A program made the translations under genes and the position numbers. Of a stretch of DNA of 64,000 nucleotides, positions 27,013 to 35,791 are shown one piece after another. The DNA comes from Lachnospiraceae bacterium (GTDB lineage: Bacteria > Bacillota > Clostridia > Lachnospirales > Lachnospiraceae): assembly GCA_900770225.1 (NCBI GenBank), contig CAAGJU010000018.1, positions 1-64,000 on the forward strand, in the 5' to 3' direction. Each line of letters opens with the position of its first letter. Within the stretch, counting starts at the first letter, position 1. The notes under the pieces are model-generated. The model did not search any database. It saw nothing but the letters and a program-made list of their open reading frames with translations, and was not told where the DNA came from.

Positions 27013-29170
27013 TCATCGGATTCTGCAGGAAACGTCTATAGACAGTCTTTTTATCAGCGGGGACAGGTGTACATATGAGATTCCGGTCTATCAGCGGAAC
27101 TACGCATGGGAAGATGAAGAAATCAGGGCACTGATCCAGGATGTGTATGACGCCTTCCGCAAAAAGGCAGACGTGTATTATATCGGAACGCTTGTTACCT
27201 ATAACCGCGGGGACCAGCGGTATGAGATCATTGATGGTCAGCAGCGGCTGACGACGCTGCGACTGATCCTCGGCGTGCTGGCAGTGCCCGTGACCAACAG
27301 GCTCACGTATACCGCGCGAAAAAAATCGGCGGAGACGATCCGCGCGATTGATGCTATGAGTACGGATGAGTTGGATCTGAAATCTGCCATCAGCAGAATA
27401 CCGGATTTTGACAGCCTGGATGAATCGGACCATGGAATAGTGAATGGATATAAGTGCGCGAGGCTTGCCATCAGCGATATACCGGAATCGGAGCTCACGG
27501 TATACCGGGATTATTTCCTGCATCAGGTGAGGATTGTCCGTTACACCGTGCCAAGGGACATCGACCTGAATCAGTATTTCGAGGTGATGAATTCCCGCGG
27601 TGAACAGCTGGAGATGCATGAGATCGTCAAAGCAAGTATGATGCAGCGTCTAGCCAATGATGAAGAACGCAGGATATTTAACCTTATATGGGAAGCCTGC
27701 AGCAATATGAATGTCTATGTCCAGCAGAGCCTTGAGGAAATCAGTCGGGAGGACATTTTCGGCAGGACCGGAGGTGATTTTCTTCCACGCAGTTTTCAGG
27801 ATATATGCCGGATTTATGAGACGAAGAAAGAAGAAAGCACGAGCGAACCGGTATCCATTCTGGATATACTTTCCGATACAACGGAAAATCCGGAGAAACA
27901 GCAGAGGCTGAAAAAGCTGAAAGAGTTTGATGCCCGTTCGGAAACGCAGGATACCTTTCAGCCGGTCATTGACTTCCCGAACTTTCTTCTGATCGTGCTG
28001 AAAATCACGCGGATGACGGAGAATGATTTTGTTCCGGGGGATTTTCAGCTTGATGACAAGGAACTCCTGCATGAGTTTCATGCGAAAACGATCGACGTCA
28101 GGCAGTTTGCTTTTAATCTGCTGAAGGCACGGTTCTTCCTGGATAATTATATGGTGCACCACGACAACGAGGAGGATACGCTGGAGAACAATCCCTGGAA
28201 GCTGCAGGGGCGATGGTATAACCGTGACACAAAGCACTGGGAACTGAAAAACCTGCTCGGCAAAGGCAACAAAGACGACGGAGAGGATGACCATGAAAAA
28301 GAACAGGCGGAGCTGGTTCATCTGCTGTCGATGTTTGAGGTTTCCTTCGTGCCGAAACAGAGGAAAAATTACCTGTTCTACTGCCTGTTGTATCTGATGC
28401 AGGATGGCAGCGGAAGACCGGATGCCGAAAAGTACAGGAGCTTTGTGGAGCGGCTGGCGGATTCGTACTTCCAGAACGTTTACCTGGACAAGAGCAGGCT
28501 GAACCAGAAGAATACGCCACTGCCTAACAGCTTCGACTCTGTTATTCTTGAGGAAAGAAAGCTTGCCCATGAGCTGACGGATGAGCATTCATCTATAGTG
28601 AAGAAATGTGCGGCCACATTTGATGCCATATACGGAGACGGACAGAAGGAATCAGACGGTGTACCGCTGTTTGTCTTCAATTACATGGACTTCCGGATCT
28701 GGAAATATTACGCAGATACACTGCGCGGAGAATCCATCAAAAAGGAAAGCCCGGAAAGAAAAGCCTTCTTTGCACAACTGGGCTGCAACGATTTTGGACT
28801 GGATATCTTCAACCAGTTCTATTTTTCCAGGACCAGGAGAAGTCTCGAGCATTTTTATCCGCAGGCAAATGTCGGAGATGGCTTGACGGCGCCGACGGAA
28901 GATCAGATCAACTGCTTTGGAAATTATGCGATGATCGGCAGTGAGGTGAACAGCGCCGCATCCAACTGGAGCCCCAAGACCAAGCTGGATACTTATCTGG
29001 ATCCTTCGGGAAAAATCAGCAGGATCAGTGTCGCATCGCTCAAGTTTACAATCATGCTGCAGATGTGCCGGGACCGGGACAGGAACGGATGTCCGGCTGA
29101 TCAGTGCTGGACGTTTGAACAGATGAAGGAGCATCAGAAATGCATGGTAAGGCTTCTGTCGGATGAATGA
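27002..29170 (+). CDS. DUF262-DUF1524 (GmrSD-like) nuclease
   Basis: The 722-residue protein has N-terminal DUF262 motifs IPVYQRNYAW and IIDGQQRLTTLRL. Its C-terminal DUF1524 HNH nuclease motif is RSLEHFYPQAN, followed by CFGNYAMIGSEVNSAASNWS, with the conserved His and Asn residues. GmrSD-like proteins cut modified phage DNA using NTP. GGGGA eight bases before the ATG at 27002 gives the start inside the end of the previous gene. It is full length and seems intact, in contrast to the decayed genes on both sides. Confidence 0.9.
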   Translation: MSVNHRILQETSIDSLFISGDRCTYEIPVYQRNYAWEDEEIRALIQDVYDAFRKKADVYYIGTLVTYNRGDQRYEIIDGQQRLTTLRLILGVLAVPVTNRLTYTARKKSAETIRAIDAMSTDELDLKSAISRIPDFDSLDESDHGIVNGYKCARLAISDIPESELTVYRDYFLHQVRIVRYTVPRDIDLNQYFEVMNSRGEQLEMHEIVKASMMQRLANDEERRIFNLIWEACSNMNVYVQQSLEEISREDIFGRTGGDFLPRSFQDICRIYETKKEESTSEPVSILDILSDTTENPEKQQRLKKLKEFDARSETQDTFQPVIDFPNFLLIVLKITRMTENDFVPGDFQLDDKELLHEFHAKTIDVRQFAFNLLKARFFLDNYMVHHDNEEDTLENNPWKLQGRWYNRDTKHWELKNLLGKGNKDDGEDDHEKEQAELVHLLSMFEVSFVPKQRKNYLFYCLLYLMQDGSGRPDAEKYRSFVERLADSYFQNVYLDKSRLNQKNTPLPNSFDSVILEERKLAHELTDEHSSIVKKCAATFDAIYGDGQKESDGVPLFVFNYMDFRIWKYYADTLRGESIKKESPERKAFFAQLGCNDFGLDIFNQFYFSRTRRSLEHFYPQANVGDGLTAPTEDQINCFGNYAMIGSEVNSAASNWSPKTKLDTYLDPSGKISRISVASLKFTIMLQMCRDRDRNGCPADQCWTFEQMKEHQKCMVRLLSDE

Positions 29171-29287
29171 AGGCGTTATCGGAAGAATCTGAGGTGCTTA
29201 TATAATCATAAGTGCGGAAGAAAAGACTGCTGGATTAGCCGCATGGAGTATGAACGGATGATCGCGTGAAGACTATCGGAGAATGTG

Positions 29288-30071
29288 ATGAAGAATCAGT
29301 ATGTAGCAGATATTGGAGATTACGGAAAGTATGGACTTCTTCGCTTTCTGGCGAGGAAGGGCATCAAAGTTGGTGTTAACTGGTACCTTACACCGGATGA
29401 TTCAGAATGAAGGCCTGATCCCTGCGTGTTATTATGCAGAACCGGTTCCATGCTCCGGGCAGGATACGCGAGCAAGAGAAATTAACAGAATCCTTTGGTT
29501 TAATAACTCTACGTTATTGTTGCAGGATGCCGAGCTGATTTTTGCGGATCCGGATAATGGAAACACGATGATCAAAAAGACTGGATCAAAAGGCACGGAG
29601 AAATATACACTTCCTCAGGAACTGGAAAAATATTATACAAGTGGACATAACGTTGTTTATTATTGCTCAAAGGGCAGGCGTAAATGGGATGCATGGGAAA
29701 ATACAAAGACAGAAATGCAGTCAGTTCTTACGGATTGTTCCATTTACGCCATTACCTTCCATTAGGGAACCCAGCGCACGTATATATTTCTGATTCATCC
29801 GAAGGATTTTAAGCGGTACATGAGAATTCTGAGCGAATTCCTGAGGTCATCCTGGGAAGGGGCATTTACCGTTGAGTATATTAACGGCATTGATCCGGCA
29901 GACACCGTCGTATCCAATGAACTCGTCATTCCGCTAAGGGACGTAAGAAATGTCTCTCTGAGTATGACAGCCGACGGATGGGTAAAGATCACTTCGCCGA
30001 ATGGGACAATCATAAAAGAGAAACCTGACGATTTTGTCAGATCATTTTTGAGTGGATCCTTATTATGGTGA
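29288..30071 (+). pseudogene. Broken gene of an unnamed conserved family
   Basis: The N-terminus MKNQYVADIGDYGKYGLLRF and GIKVGVNWYLTPDD (29288-29410) is cut by a frameshift. The frame at 29399 onward continues with QELEKYYTSGHNVVYYC and meets an in-frame TAG at 29763-29765, after which GTQRTYIFLIHPKDFKRYM follows. I recognise this as a conserved hypothetical family but know no function. The last ~60 codons (from INGIDPADTVV) may come from another gene. Confidence 0.75.
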
Positions 30072-30136
30072 TCTTCTCTACTAGGCGATTGCTGATATGA
30101 TGTTTACGTAATGAAATGTGAATACGGAGATGAGTT

Positions 30137-30325
30137 ATGATAAAGAAGGATAATCCATATCCGGATGACCTGACAGACAGGCAGATTTACAATACGCCGA
30201 TCGGTCCGGTCTGCATGTCCAGAAGAGAATATGAGGATTACCAGGATCAGAAGGCGATGCGGATGTCGGAACCGGGAGAGAGTGAAGATGAAGAGGATAA
30301 AGATAACGGTCATCAGGCAGGCTGA
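30137..30325 (+). CDS. Small acidic protein, probably truncated
   Basis: The 62-residue protein ends AMRMSEPGESEDEEDKDNG and overlaps the next gene by 38 bp. A fragment at 33775-33891 starts with a similar MRLPESGADEDEDEEE but then continues for 22 more residues, so this copy seems to have lost its C-terminus. CGGAGATGAG precedes the ATG. The function is unknown. Confidence 0.55.
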   Translation: MIKKDNPYPDDLTDRQIYNTPIGPVCMSRREYEDYQDQKAMRMSEPGESEDEEDKDNGHQAG

Positions 30326-30623
30326 TTATAAGAATTTGTCAGCTGAATATGAAAATCCTATGGAACACCCGTGTGACGTAAAAGTGGGACAGATATTTTT
30401 CTCGGAAGGACTGAAAAAGCCGGAGGGCTTATGCGACAGCGCTTGGGAGACGATGCTTCCGTTTGCGATGACACTGGCGTATGGAGGCACGGATATTTAT
30501 AACGGGTGGATGAAGAATAAGAACACTGCGATGATATCCTGTAATGATGGATTCAGACCGGTTAGCTTTTATCTGGAAGCACTTGATGAGGAGACAGATG
30601 ACAATCAGAGCAGGGACAATTGA
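30288..30623 (+). CDS. TIGR04076 family protein
   Basis: The 111-residue protein starts MKRIKITVIRQADYKNLSAE and has the spaced blocks HPCDVKVGQIF, GLCDSAWETMLPFAMTLAYG and MISCNDGFRPVSFYLE seen in the TIGR04076 family, whose function is unknown. GGGAGAG before the ATG at 30288 supports this start; a longer upstream frame is not supported. It overlaps the end of the preceding small gene. Confidence 0.7.
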   Translation: MKRIKITVIRQADYKNLSAEYENPMEHPCDVKVGQIFFSEGLKKPEGLCDSAWETMLPFAMTLAYGGTDIYNGWMKNKNTAMISCNDGFRPVSFYLEALDEETDDNQSRDN

Positions 30624-30700
30624 TTTTTTGGCAAATGTCCGGATGTAAGGAAAATCAGTTAAAGGAACAGCGGGAAATTTCTGTGATCGGAGGAAGATAA

Positions 30701-31201
30701 ATGAGCAGCAGTATTTATCATCGAATCAGCGTTAGAAAATTTGAAGACAAACCAGTGGAAAAAGATCTGATCCTTGACATTCTTCGTGCAGGGATGCAGG
30801 CGCCGAGCGCATGCAATCAGCAGCTATGGGAGTTCTATGTCGTGACCGACCGCGAGAAGATCAGAGCTTTGTCCAAGGCGAGCCCATATGCCGGTTGTGC
30901 TGCAGGGGCAGCGGCTGTGATTGTTCCTGCTTATCGGAAAGAAGGGCTTGTTTGTCCGGAATTTGCGGAGATCGATCTTTCCATTGCGCAGGAGAACATC
31001 TGGCTGAGGACGGATGAACTTGGCCTCGGTGGCGTATGGCTGGCGATTGCTCCTGAGAAGGACAGAATGGAAAATGTCCGGAAAATTCTGGCACTTCCGG
31101 AGAATGTCGAGGCATTTTCGCTTTTTCCGCTTGGCTATCCGGCTGAATCACATCCGCAGCAGGATCGATTTCACGAAGATCGTATTCACTGGGTGGAATA
31201 A
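30701..31201 (+). CDS. Nitroreductase family protein
   Basis: The 166-residue protein starts with the FMN-binding signature YHRISVRKFEDKPVEKD. It continues with APSACNQQLWEFYVV, a loop around PYAGCAAGAAAVIVPAY and the C-terminal GLGGVWLAIAPE block of nitroreductases. Such enzymes reduce nitro groups, quinones or flavins with NAD(P)H as homodimers. GGAGGAAG precedes the ATG. The first 203 bases recur at 33566-33769 (~90% identity), where the gene is truncated. Confidence 0.92.
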   Translation: MSSSIYHRISVRKFEDKPVEKDLILDILRAGMQAPSACNQQLWEFYVVTDREKIRALSKASPYAGCAAGAAAVIVPAYRKEGLVCPEFAEIDLSIAQENIWLRTDELGLGGVWLAIAPEKDRMENVRKILALPENVEAFSLFPLGYPAESHPQQDRFHEDRIHWVE

Positions 31202-31253
31202 TGTTTTGGTGAAACTTCACTGAAACGGAAAATTTCATGAGGAGGACTAGTTT

Positions 31254-31460
31254 ATGTGTGGATTTCCCAAGGACCCTACAGGTGGATTATTCGATTTCAA
31301 TAAGGACGGAAAGCTTGATGCGGCTGAGTACACGATGATGAACGATGTTATCTATCATGACGATAATGATGATGGTGATTCGGATGACAGCATCTTCGGC
31401 GATACAGGTGATGCAGATGACGAAGAAGATGCTGACGAAGAGGATGACGATTCATTCTAA
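31254..31460 (+). CDS. Small acidic protein with one EF-hand loop
   Basis: The 68-residue protein has a canonical 12-residue calcium-binding loop at residues 14-25 (DFNKDGKLDAAE: Asp1, Asn3, Asp5, Gly6, Asp9, Glu12). A C-terminal half very rich in Asp and Glu follows. It has no signal peptide. It may be a small calcium-buffering or regulatory protein, but its family is unknown. GAGGAGGACTAGTTT upstream gives a plausible ribosome-binding site. Confidence 0.65.
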   Translation: MCGFPKDPTGGLFDFNKDGKLDAAEYTMMNDVIYHDDNDDGDSDDSIFGDTGDADDEEDADEEDDDSF

Positions 31461-31547
31461 ACGGTAACTACATAGAAGTCATGGGCTGGCTTGCTGATAT
31501 GAAAAAAGTCAATTTACGGCAGAGAAATGAGGAGGCGGATCGCAGAG

Positions 31548-32450
31548 ATGAGCAAGAACGCCAGTTCAAATCGTAAGAAAATCCTGCTGTGGCTGCTTAT
31601 TCCTGCAGCAATCGCTGCATGCATCGCCGGGTTTATTTTTTTCAAACAGACGCATACGATTGACCTGAATCAATATCTGACGATCGGCTATGAGGACTAT
31701 AACGGATATGCGGAGCCGGTGATGGTTCTGGATGAAAAAGCGCTTGAACGTGATTATGGCGACAAAATGCATGATCCGCCGGAAAGCCTGTGGAAGAATT
31801 CGGATACAAAAGGCGTCAGCGACAGAGTGGCGTCCTTCTGTGACAGGTATAAGGATATTCCCTATGGCGGCTATGTATACGCAGATTGTGATGTGAAAAA
31901 CGGCAACATTGTGCATTACCGTGGTACCGACCGGATGTCGTATGATGAATATTTTGGCTGCTGGGTGAAATCGGAAAGCTTTGACATAGCAGCAAAGGGT
32001 ATCAAAAGCCTCGATGATGCGGATCCTTTTTAGGGGCTGAAGATTGAAACCACGGGCGGAAATTCCGAGGCTGTGGCAGAAGTGAATACGAACCTGATGA
32101 AGAGCCCGTTCTGCTACATCGATTTTCAGCTGAGTAAGAGCACGTATCTTTCCAATGGCGACATGATCAGTGTGACCATTCCGGAGAGTGATCTGAAATG
32201 GCTGGCCAGTGAAAATGACGGATATAAGCCGAAAAAGACCTCCCAGAAGTTTAAGGCGGAAGAGGAAGAGGCTGCTTCCGGGGGCAGCCATTTTTCACAC
32301 AGCGGCACCGGAAGTAATGCGGACAGCAGCGGAAGCTCCTATGATGACGATGTCGATCCGGATGATCCCGACTATGAAGAGGGCGACGAGAATTTCGACG
32401 AGTACGATGACATCGAGTATTACGATGATGACTGGGAAGGGGACTATTGA
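31548..32450 (+). pseudogene. Membrane-anchored protein gene with in-frame stop
   Basis: One reading frame runs from the start (basic residues, then a TM helix ILLWLLIPAAIAACIAGFIF) to the Asp/Glu-rich tail near 32450, interrupted by a single TAG at 32031-32033 after DDADPF. Sequence on both sides is of the same character, so a nonsense change in a ~300-residue extracellular protein is the simplest reading. The first part could still be made as a ~160-residue protein. The family is unknown. Confidence 0.7.
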
Positions 32451-32475
32451 GGCTGCGGGCGGTATTTGCAATAAG

Positions 32476-32832
32476 ATGATCTTTATCACAAAGATATTAT
32501 CTGTGCTGGTGGCACTGGAATTTCTCTACATCTTTTACCTTGAGACGATCGCAACGACTTCTGACAAGACGTCGAAAGTATTCGGTATGACGACGGATGA
32601 GCTGGAACAGAAGAATGTGAAGGTGCTGTTCAAGAATCAGGGCGTTTATAACGGACTGCTCTCGGTGCTGATTTTGCTGGCGGTATTTGCTTTTGCCAGT
32701 AAGGTGGCAGTGATCTGTCTGATGGCTTATATTGTGGCGGTGGCGCTTTACGGAAGCTTTACCAGCAATCCGAAGATCATCCTGATGCAGGGCGGGCTGG
32801 CGGTTCTGACGCTGATTTCCTGCATTTTCTGA
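32476..32832 (+). CDS. DUF1304 membrane protein
   Basis: The 118-residue protein has the DUF1304 pattern: ILSVLVALEFLYIFYLETIA, KVLFKNQGVYNGLLS and four hydrophobic helices. It is a small integral membrane protein of unknown function. The ribosome-binding site is weak. It follows the nonsense-interrupted gene by 25 bases and was probably co-transcribed with it. Confidence 0.8.
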   Translation: MIFITKILSVLVALEFLYIFYLETIATTSDKTSKVFGMTTDELEQKNVKVLFKNQGVYNGLLSVLILLAVFAFASKVAVICLMAYIVAVALYGSFTSNPKIILMQGGLAVLTLISCIF

Positions 32833-32893
32833 TTGAGAGATCTTTGCTGTAGCTGGTACTTAATGATATAAAACTGTCGGATCGGACAGCTGT

Positions 32894-33076
32894 GAACCGA
32901 CGATTATTCCGGATGTCTATCTACAGACGCTTGATGGCAAAACAATTATTATCGCAGACATTTCGGAAGGAAAACAACGGCCATATTTTATCAAATCGCT
33001 TGGTAAGGAAACTGACACAAACACACAATATATTGACCAGATAACTGACACAGAAAAGGAATGCACTAGTACATAA
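32894..33076 (+). pseudogene. AlbA_2/Schlafen-like ATP-binding domain fragment
   Basis: About 60 codons read YLQTLDGKTIIIADISEG and KQRPYFIKSLGKE, the pattern of the AlbA_2 putative DNA-binding domain found in ATP-binding regulators common in Clostridia. There is no start and no C-terminal half. The surrounding 480-bp gap (32833-33315) holds nothing else that I recognise. Confidence 0.6.
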
Positions 33077-33315
33077 GACGAATGTACTGGTACAGAAGCC
33101 AATTCCGGTAAACAGGATATTGATTTAGCAGACGGATTCCGCTATGTGAATCAGGAATCTTAACCTGAAAAGCTGAATATATGGCGCTTCCAAACGAGTG
33201 TTAATTATCTAGGAAGTTCACAAGGAACGATTACTCATCAAGAAATTGTTGACGCTGAAATAATGACATAATTATGGCATAAGAATACCATATATATAAA
33301 AACGGAGGTGATTTT

Positions 33316-33609
33316 ATGCCACAGATCATTCCTATCAAAGATTTAAAGGATACAGCCAAAGTTTCCGAAATGTGTCATGAAAGTTCAGAACCGATCTTTG
33401 TGACAAAAAATGGATATGGAGACATGGTGTTAATGAGCATGGAAGCTTTTGAAGAAATGTACAGAAGGGAACAACTGTATCGTGAGCTTGACATTTCTGA
33501 GAATCAGATTAAGAACGGAAAAACCAGAGGGGCCAGGGAAGGCTTGGCGGACGTGAGGAAAAAATATGAACAGCAGTATTTATCATCGAATCAGTGTCAG
33601 GAAATTTGA
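33316..33609 (+). CDS. Phd/YefM-type antitoxin, orphan with altered C-terminus
   Basis: The 97-residue protein matches the Phd/YefM fold: IIPIKDLKDTAKVSEMC, SEPIFVTKNGYGDMVLMSME and AFEEMYRREQLYRELD. GGAGGTGA precedes the ATG. No RelE/ParE-type toxin follows. Instead its last ~14 codons (from EQQYLSSNQ) are read from the start of the truncated nitroreductase gene in another frame, so the natural C-terminus has been replaced. It may still repress its promoter. Confidence 0.82.
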   Translation: MPQIIPIKDLKDTAKVSEMCHESSEPIFVTKNGYGDMVLMSMEAFEEMYRREQLYRELDISENQIKNGKTRGAREGLADVRKKYEQQYLSSNQCQEI

Positions 33610-33838
33610 GGATAAACCAGTGGAAAAAGATCTGATCCTGGACATCCTCCGTGCAGGGATGCGGGCACCCAGTGCATGTAATCAGCAGCCATGGGAATTC
33701 TATGTGGTGACTGATCGCGATAAGATTAAAGCCTTGTCTAAGGTGAGCCCATATGCCGGCTGTGCTGCAGGTGGATGCGGCTGCCGGAATCGGGAGCAGA
33801 TGAAGATGAAGATGAAGAGGAGATTAAACGGCTGCTGA
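33566..33838 (+). pseudogene. Truncated nitroreductase copy
   Basis: Codons 1-68 duplicate the nitroreductase at 30701 (SSIYHRISVRKFEDKPVEKD, APSACNQQPWEFYVVTDRD). After CTGCAG at ~33769 the sequence switches to unrelated DNA and ends 23 codons later. The active-site second half is gone. Confidence 0.9.
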
Positions 33839-33891
33839 AGAGTGCAAAACTTCGGCAGCGCGTTAATGATAACCTTGTTGGATGGAACTGA
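33775..33891 (+). pseudogene. C-terminal fragment of the small acidic protein family
   Basis: A 38-codon frame starts MRLPESGADEDEDEEEIKRL and ends LRQRVNDNLVGWN. Its first part aligns with residues 41-55 of the 30137 gene product. Together the two loci hold complementary halves of what was probably a single family. Confidence 0.6.
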
Positions 33892-33902
33892 TGGAGGTTT
33901 TT

Positions 33903-35504
33903 ATGGAAGAGCGTTTACTGCCTGTTGGCAAACAGAATTTCAGAGAAATACGGAAAAATGGATATGTATATGTAGATAAAACCAGGTATGTATGGGAACT
34001 CGCCAGAACAGGACTCTCATATTTTCTTTCCCGACCGAGACGTTTTGGGAAAAGTCTGTTTATTTCCACACTCGAGAGCTATTTTTCCGGAGATAAAGAG
34101 CTCTTCAAAGGGCTTTATATTGAAGAAAAGGAAAATGCACGTGGTGAGAATGCATGGGCAGAGTATCCGATTATTTCTTTCTACCTGTCGGGCGGAGATT
34201 ATAATTCGCCAGTGGGGCTGACTGATATATTAGAGAATGTACTTAATACGTGCATAGATAAATATCAGCTGGACAGGAATTTTATCACAGGTGATACACT
34301 TCCCGTCAGATTCAGAAATACGATAGAACAGCTTTATAAAACAACAGGCCGTCAGGTTGTGGTGCTTATTGATGAGTATGACAAACCTCTGCTGTCAACA
34401 ATGATTTCCAATCCTGAGCAGGAGGAGAAAAATCGCGAGCTCTACAAGGGATTTTTCTCTGTATTAAAGGATATGGACGGTTACCTGAAGTTCGTATTTT
34501 TTACGGGAGTAACAAAATTCACGAAGGTATCGATTTTTTCTGATTTGAATCAGCTGATTGACATTTCGATGGATGATGAGTATTCCGGTATCTGTGGTAT
34601 TACTGAGGATGAGATGCGCTCAGAATTCAAACCTGAGATAGAATCGCTATCTGATGCACAGGATTTGACTTATGATGAATGCGTTGATGAGCTTCAGAAA
34701 ATGTATGACGGATACCATTTTTCAAAGAATGGAACAGGCGTATATAATCCGTTCAGCCTGCTCAATGCATTCGCAAAGCGAGACTTTGGCAGTTACTGGT
34801 TTGAATCCGGAACACCGGATATTCTGATAAAAAAGCTCAGAAAATCTAAAATGCCCGTTTACCAGCTCACCGATGGAGTGACGGCGAAAGAAACTGTATT
34901 AAAAGATTATCGAGTCGATGATCCTGATCCGGTTCCTCTGTTCTATCAATCAGGATATCTGACCATCTGTGGATATGATCGCCGTTTCAAAAATTATAGG
35001 CTTAGATTTCCTAATGACGAAGTCAAATATGGTTTCCTGTATTCGCTGGCAAATGATGTTTTAGGAGCAAACTCCAGGGAAAATCCTCTGACACTTGACC
35101 GGCTGATAATAAACCTGGAAAGTGGGGATTTAGACTCCTTTTTTAAGAGCCTTCAGGCACTTTTTGCATCTATTCCATATCCTGAGGGCAAGGCGCCTCA
35201 GTACGAGGGAGAGTGGTCGAGACAGTTGTTCCTGATTCTCTCACTGATGGGTGCTTACATATCCTGTGAGGTTCACATGGCTACAGGCCGTGCTGACTGC
35301 GTTGTAAAGACTCTGGCGTACATATATGTATTCGAGTTCAAACTTGATGCACCTATAGAGGATGCAATGAATCAGATAGATGATAAAGGATATGCGATTC
35401 CTTATACAGCCGATTCAAGGAAACTGTACAAAGTTGGCGTAGTGTTTTCAACTGAGAAGAGAAATGTGACGGATTGGAAAGCGTCAGAATGTTCATCTGT
35501 TTAA
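33903..35504 (+). CDS. AAA-ATPase-like / PD-(D/E)XK nuclease family protein
   Basis: The 533-residue protein fits the large clostridial family with an N-terminal AAA-ATPase-like domain and a C-terminal PD-(D/E)XK-like domain. Visible are YVYVDKTRYVWEL, SRPRRFGKSLFISTLESYF (P-loop variant), VVVLIDEYDKPLL (Walker B), FTGVTKFTKVSIFSDLNQL and a C-terminal GRADCVVKTLAYIYVFEFKL nuclease-like core. The cellular role is unknown; copies are numerous and often mobile. TGGAGGTTTTT before the ATG at 33903 fixes the start. It seems intact. Confidence 0.9.
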   Translation: MEERLLPVGKQNFREIRKNGYVYVDKTRYVWELARTGLSYFLSRPRRFGKSLFISTLESYFSGDKELFKGLYIEEKENARGENAWAEYPIISFYLSGGDYNSPVGLTDILENVLNTCIDKYQLDRNFITGDTLPVRFRNTIEQLYKTTGRQVVVLIDEYDKPLLSTMISNPEQEEKNRELYKGFFSVLKDMDGYLKFVFFTGVTKFTKVSIFSDLNQLIDISMDDEYSGICGITEDEMRSEFKPEIESLSDAQDLTYDECVDELQKMYDGYHFSKNGTGVYNPFSLLNAFAKRDFGSYWFESGTPDILIKKLRKSKMPVYQLTDGVTAKETVLKDYRVDDPDPVPLFYQSGYLTICGYDRRFKNYRLRFPNDEVKYGFLYSLANDVLGANSRENPLTLDRLIINLESGDLDSFFKSLQALFASIPYPEGKAPQYEGEWSRQLFLILSLMGAYISCEVHMATGRADCVVKTLAYIYVFEFKLDAPIEDAMNQIDDKGYAIPYTADSRKLYKVGVVFSTEKRNVTDWKASECSSV

Positions 35505-35643
35505 AGATCTGCAGACAGCGACGACACGCGAACCGGCAGAATTGAGACAAAAGACGCCGGCAGTTCAGAGACAGGTCACGGCGTCAGTAACACTTATGAC
35601 CGCCGGAAACTATAATAGCCACAGTTGACAGATCAATCATTCA

Positions 35644-35775
35644 CTTATTGATATGCCCCTCAGCGAGGGCGTAGTGGGGCAAGGCCTCACGAGAGCCCGA
35701 GATGAGAGAGGATCGCGAGAGCACGCAGCGCGTAGCGATCCGGTTATCGTACTGATGACATCTACATCGCAATAT
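35644..35775. repeat. Dispersed element, family A (long copy 1)
   Basis: About 130 bp from CTTATTGATATGCCCCTCAG to the glycerate kinase ribosome-binding site. It contains three hairpin-forming parts: CCCCTCAGCGAGGG, GGCCTCACGAGAGCCC and GGATCGC..GCGATCC. The tail TTATCGTACTGATGACATC follows. It aligns nearly end to end with 43651-43775. Confidence 0.88.
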
Positions 35776-35791
35776 GAACAGGAGAAACGAT

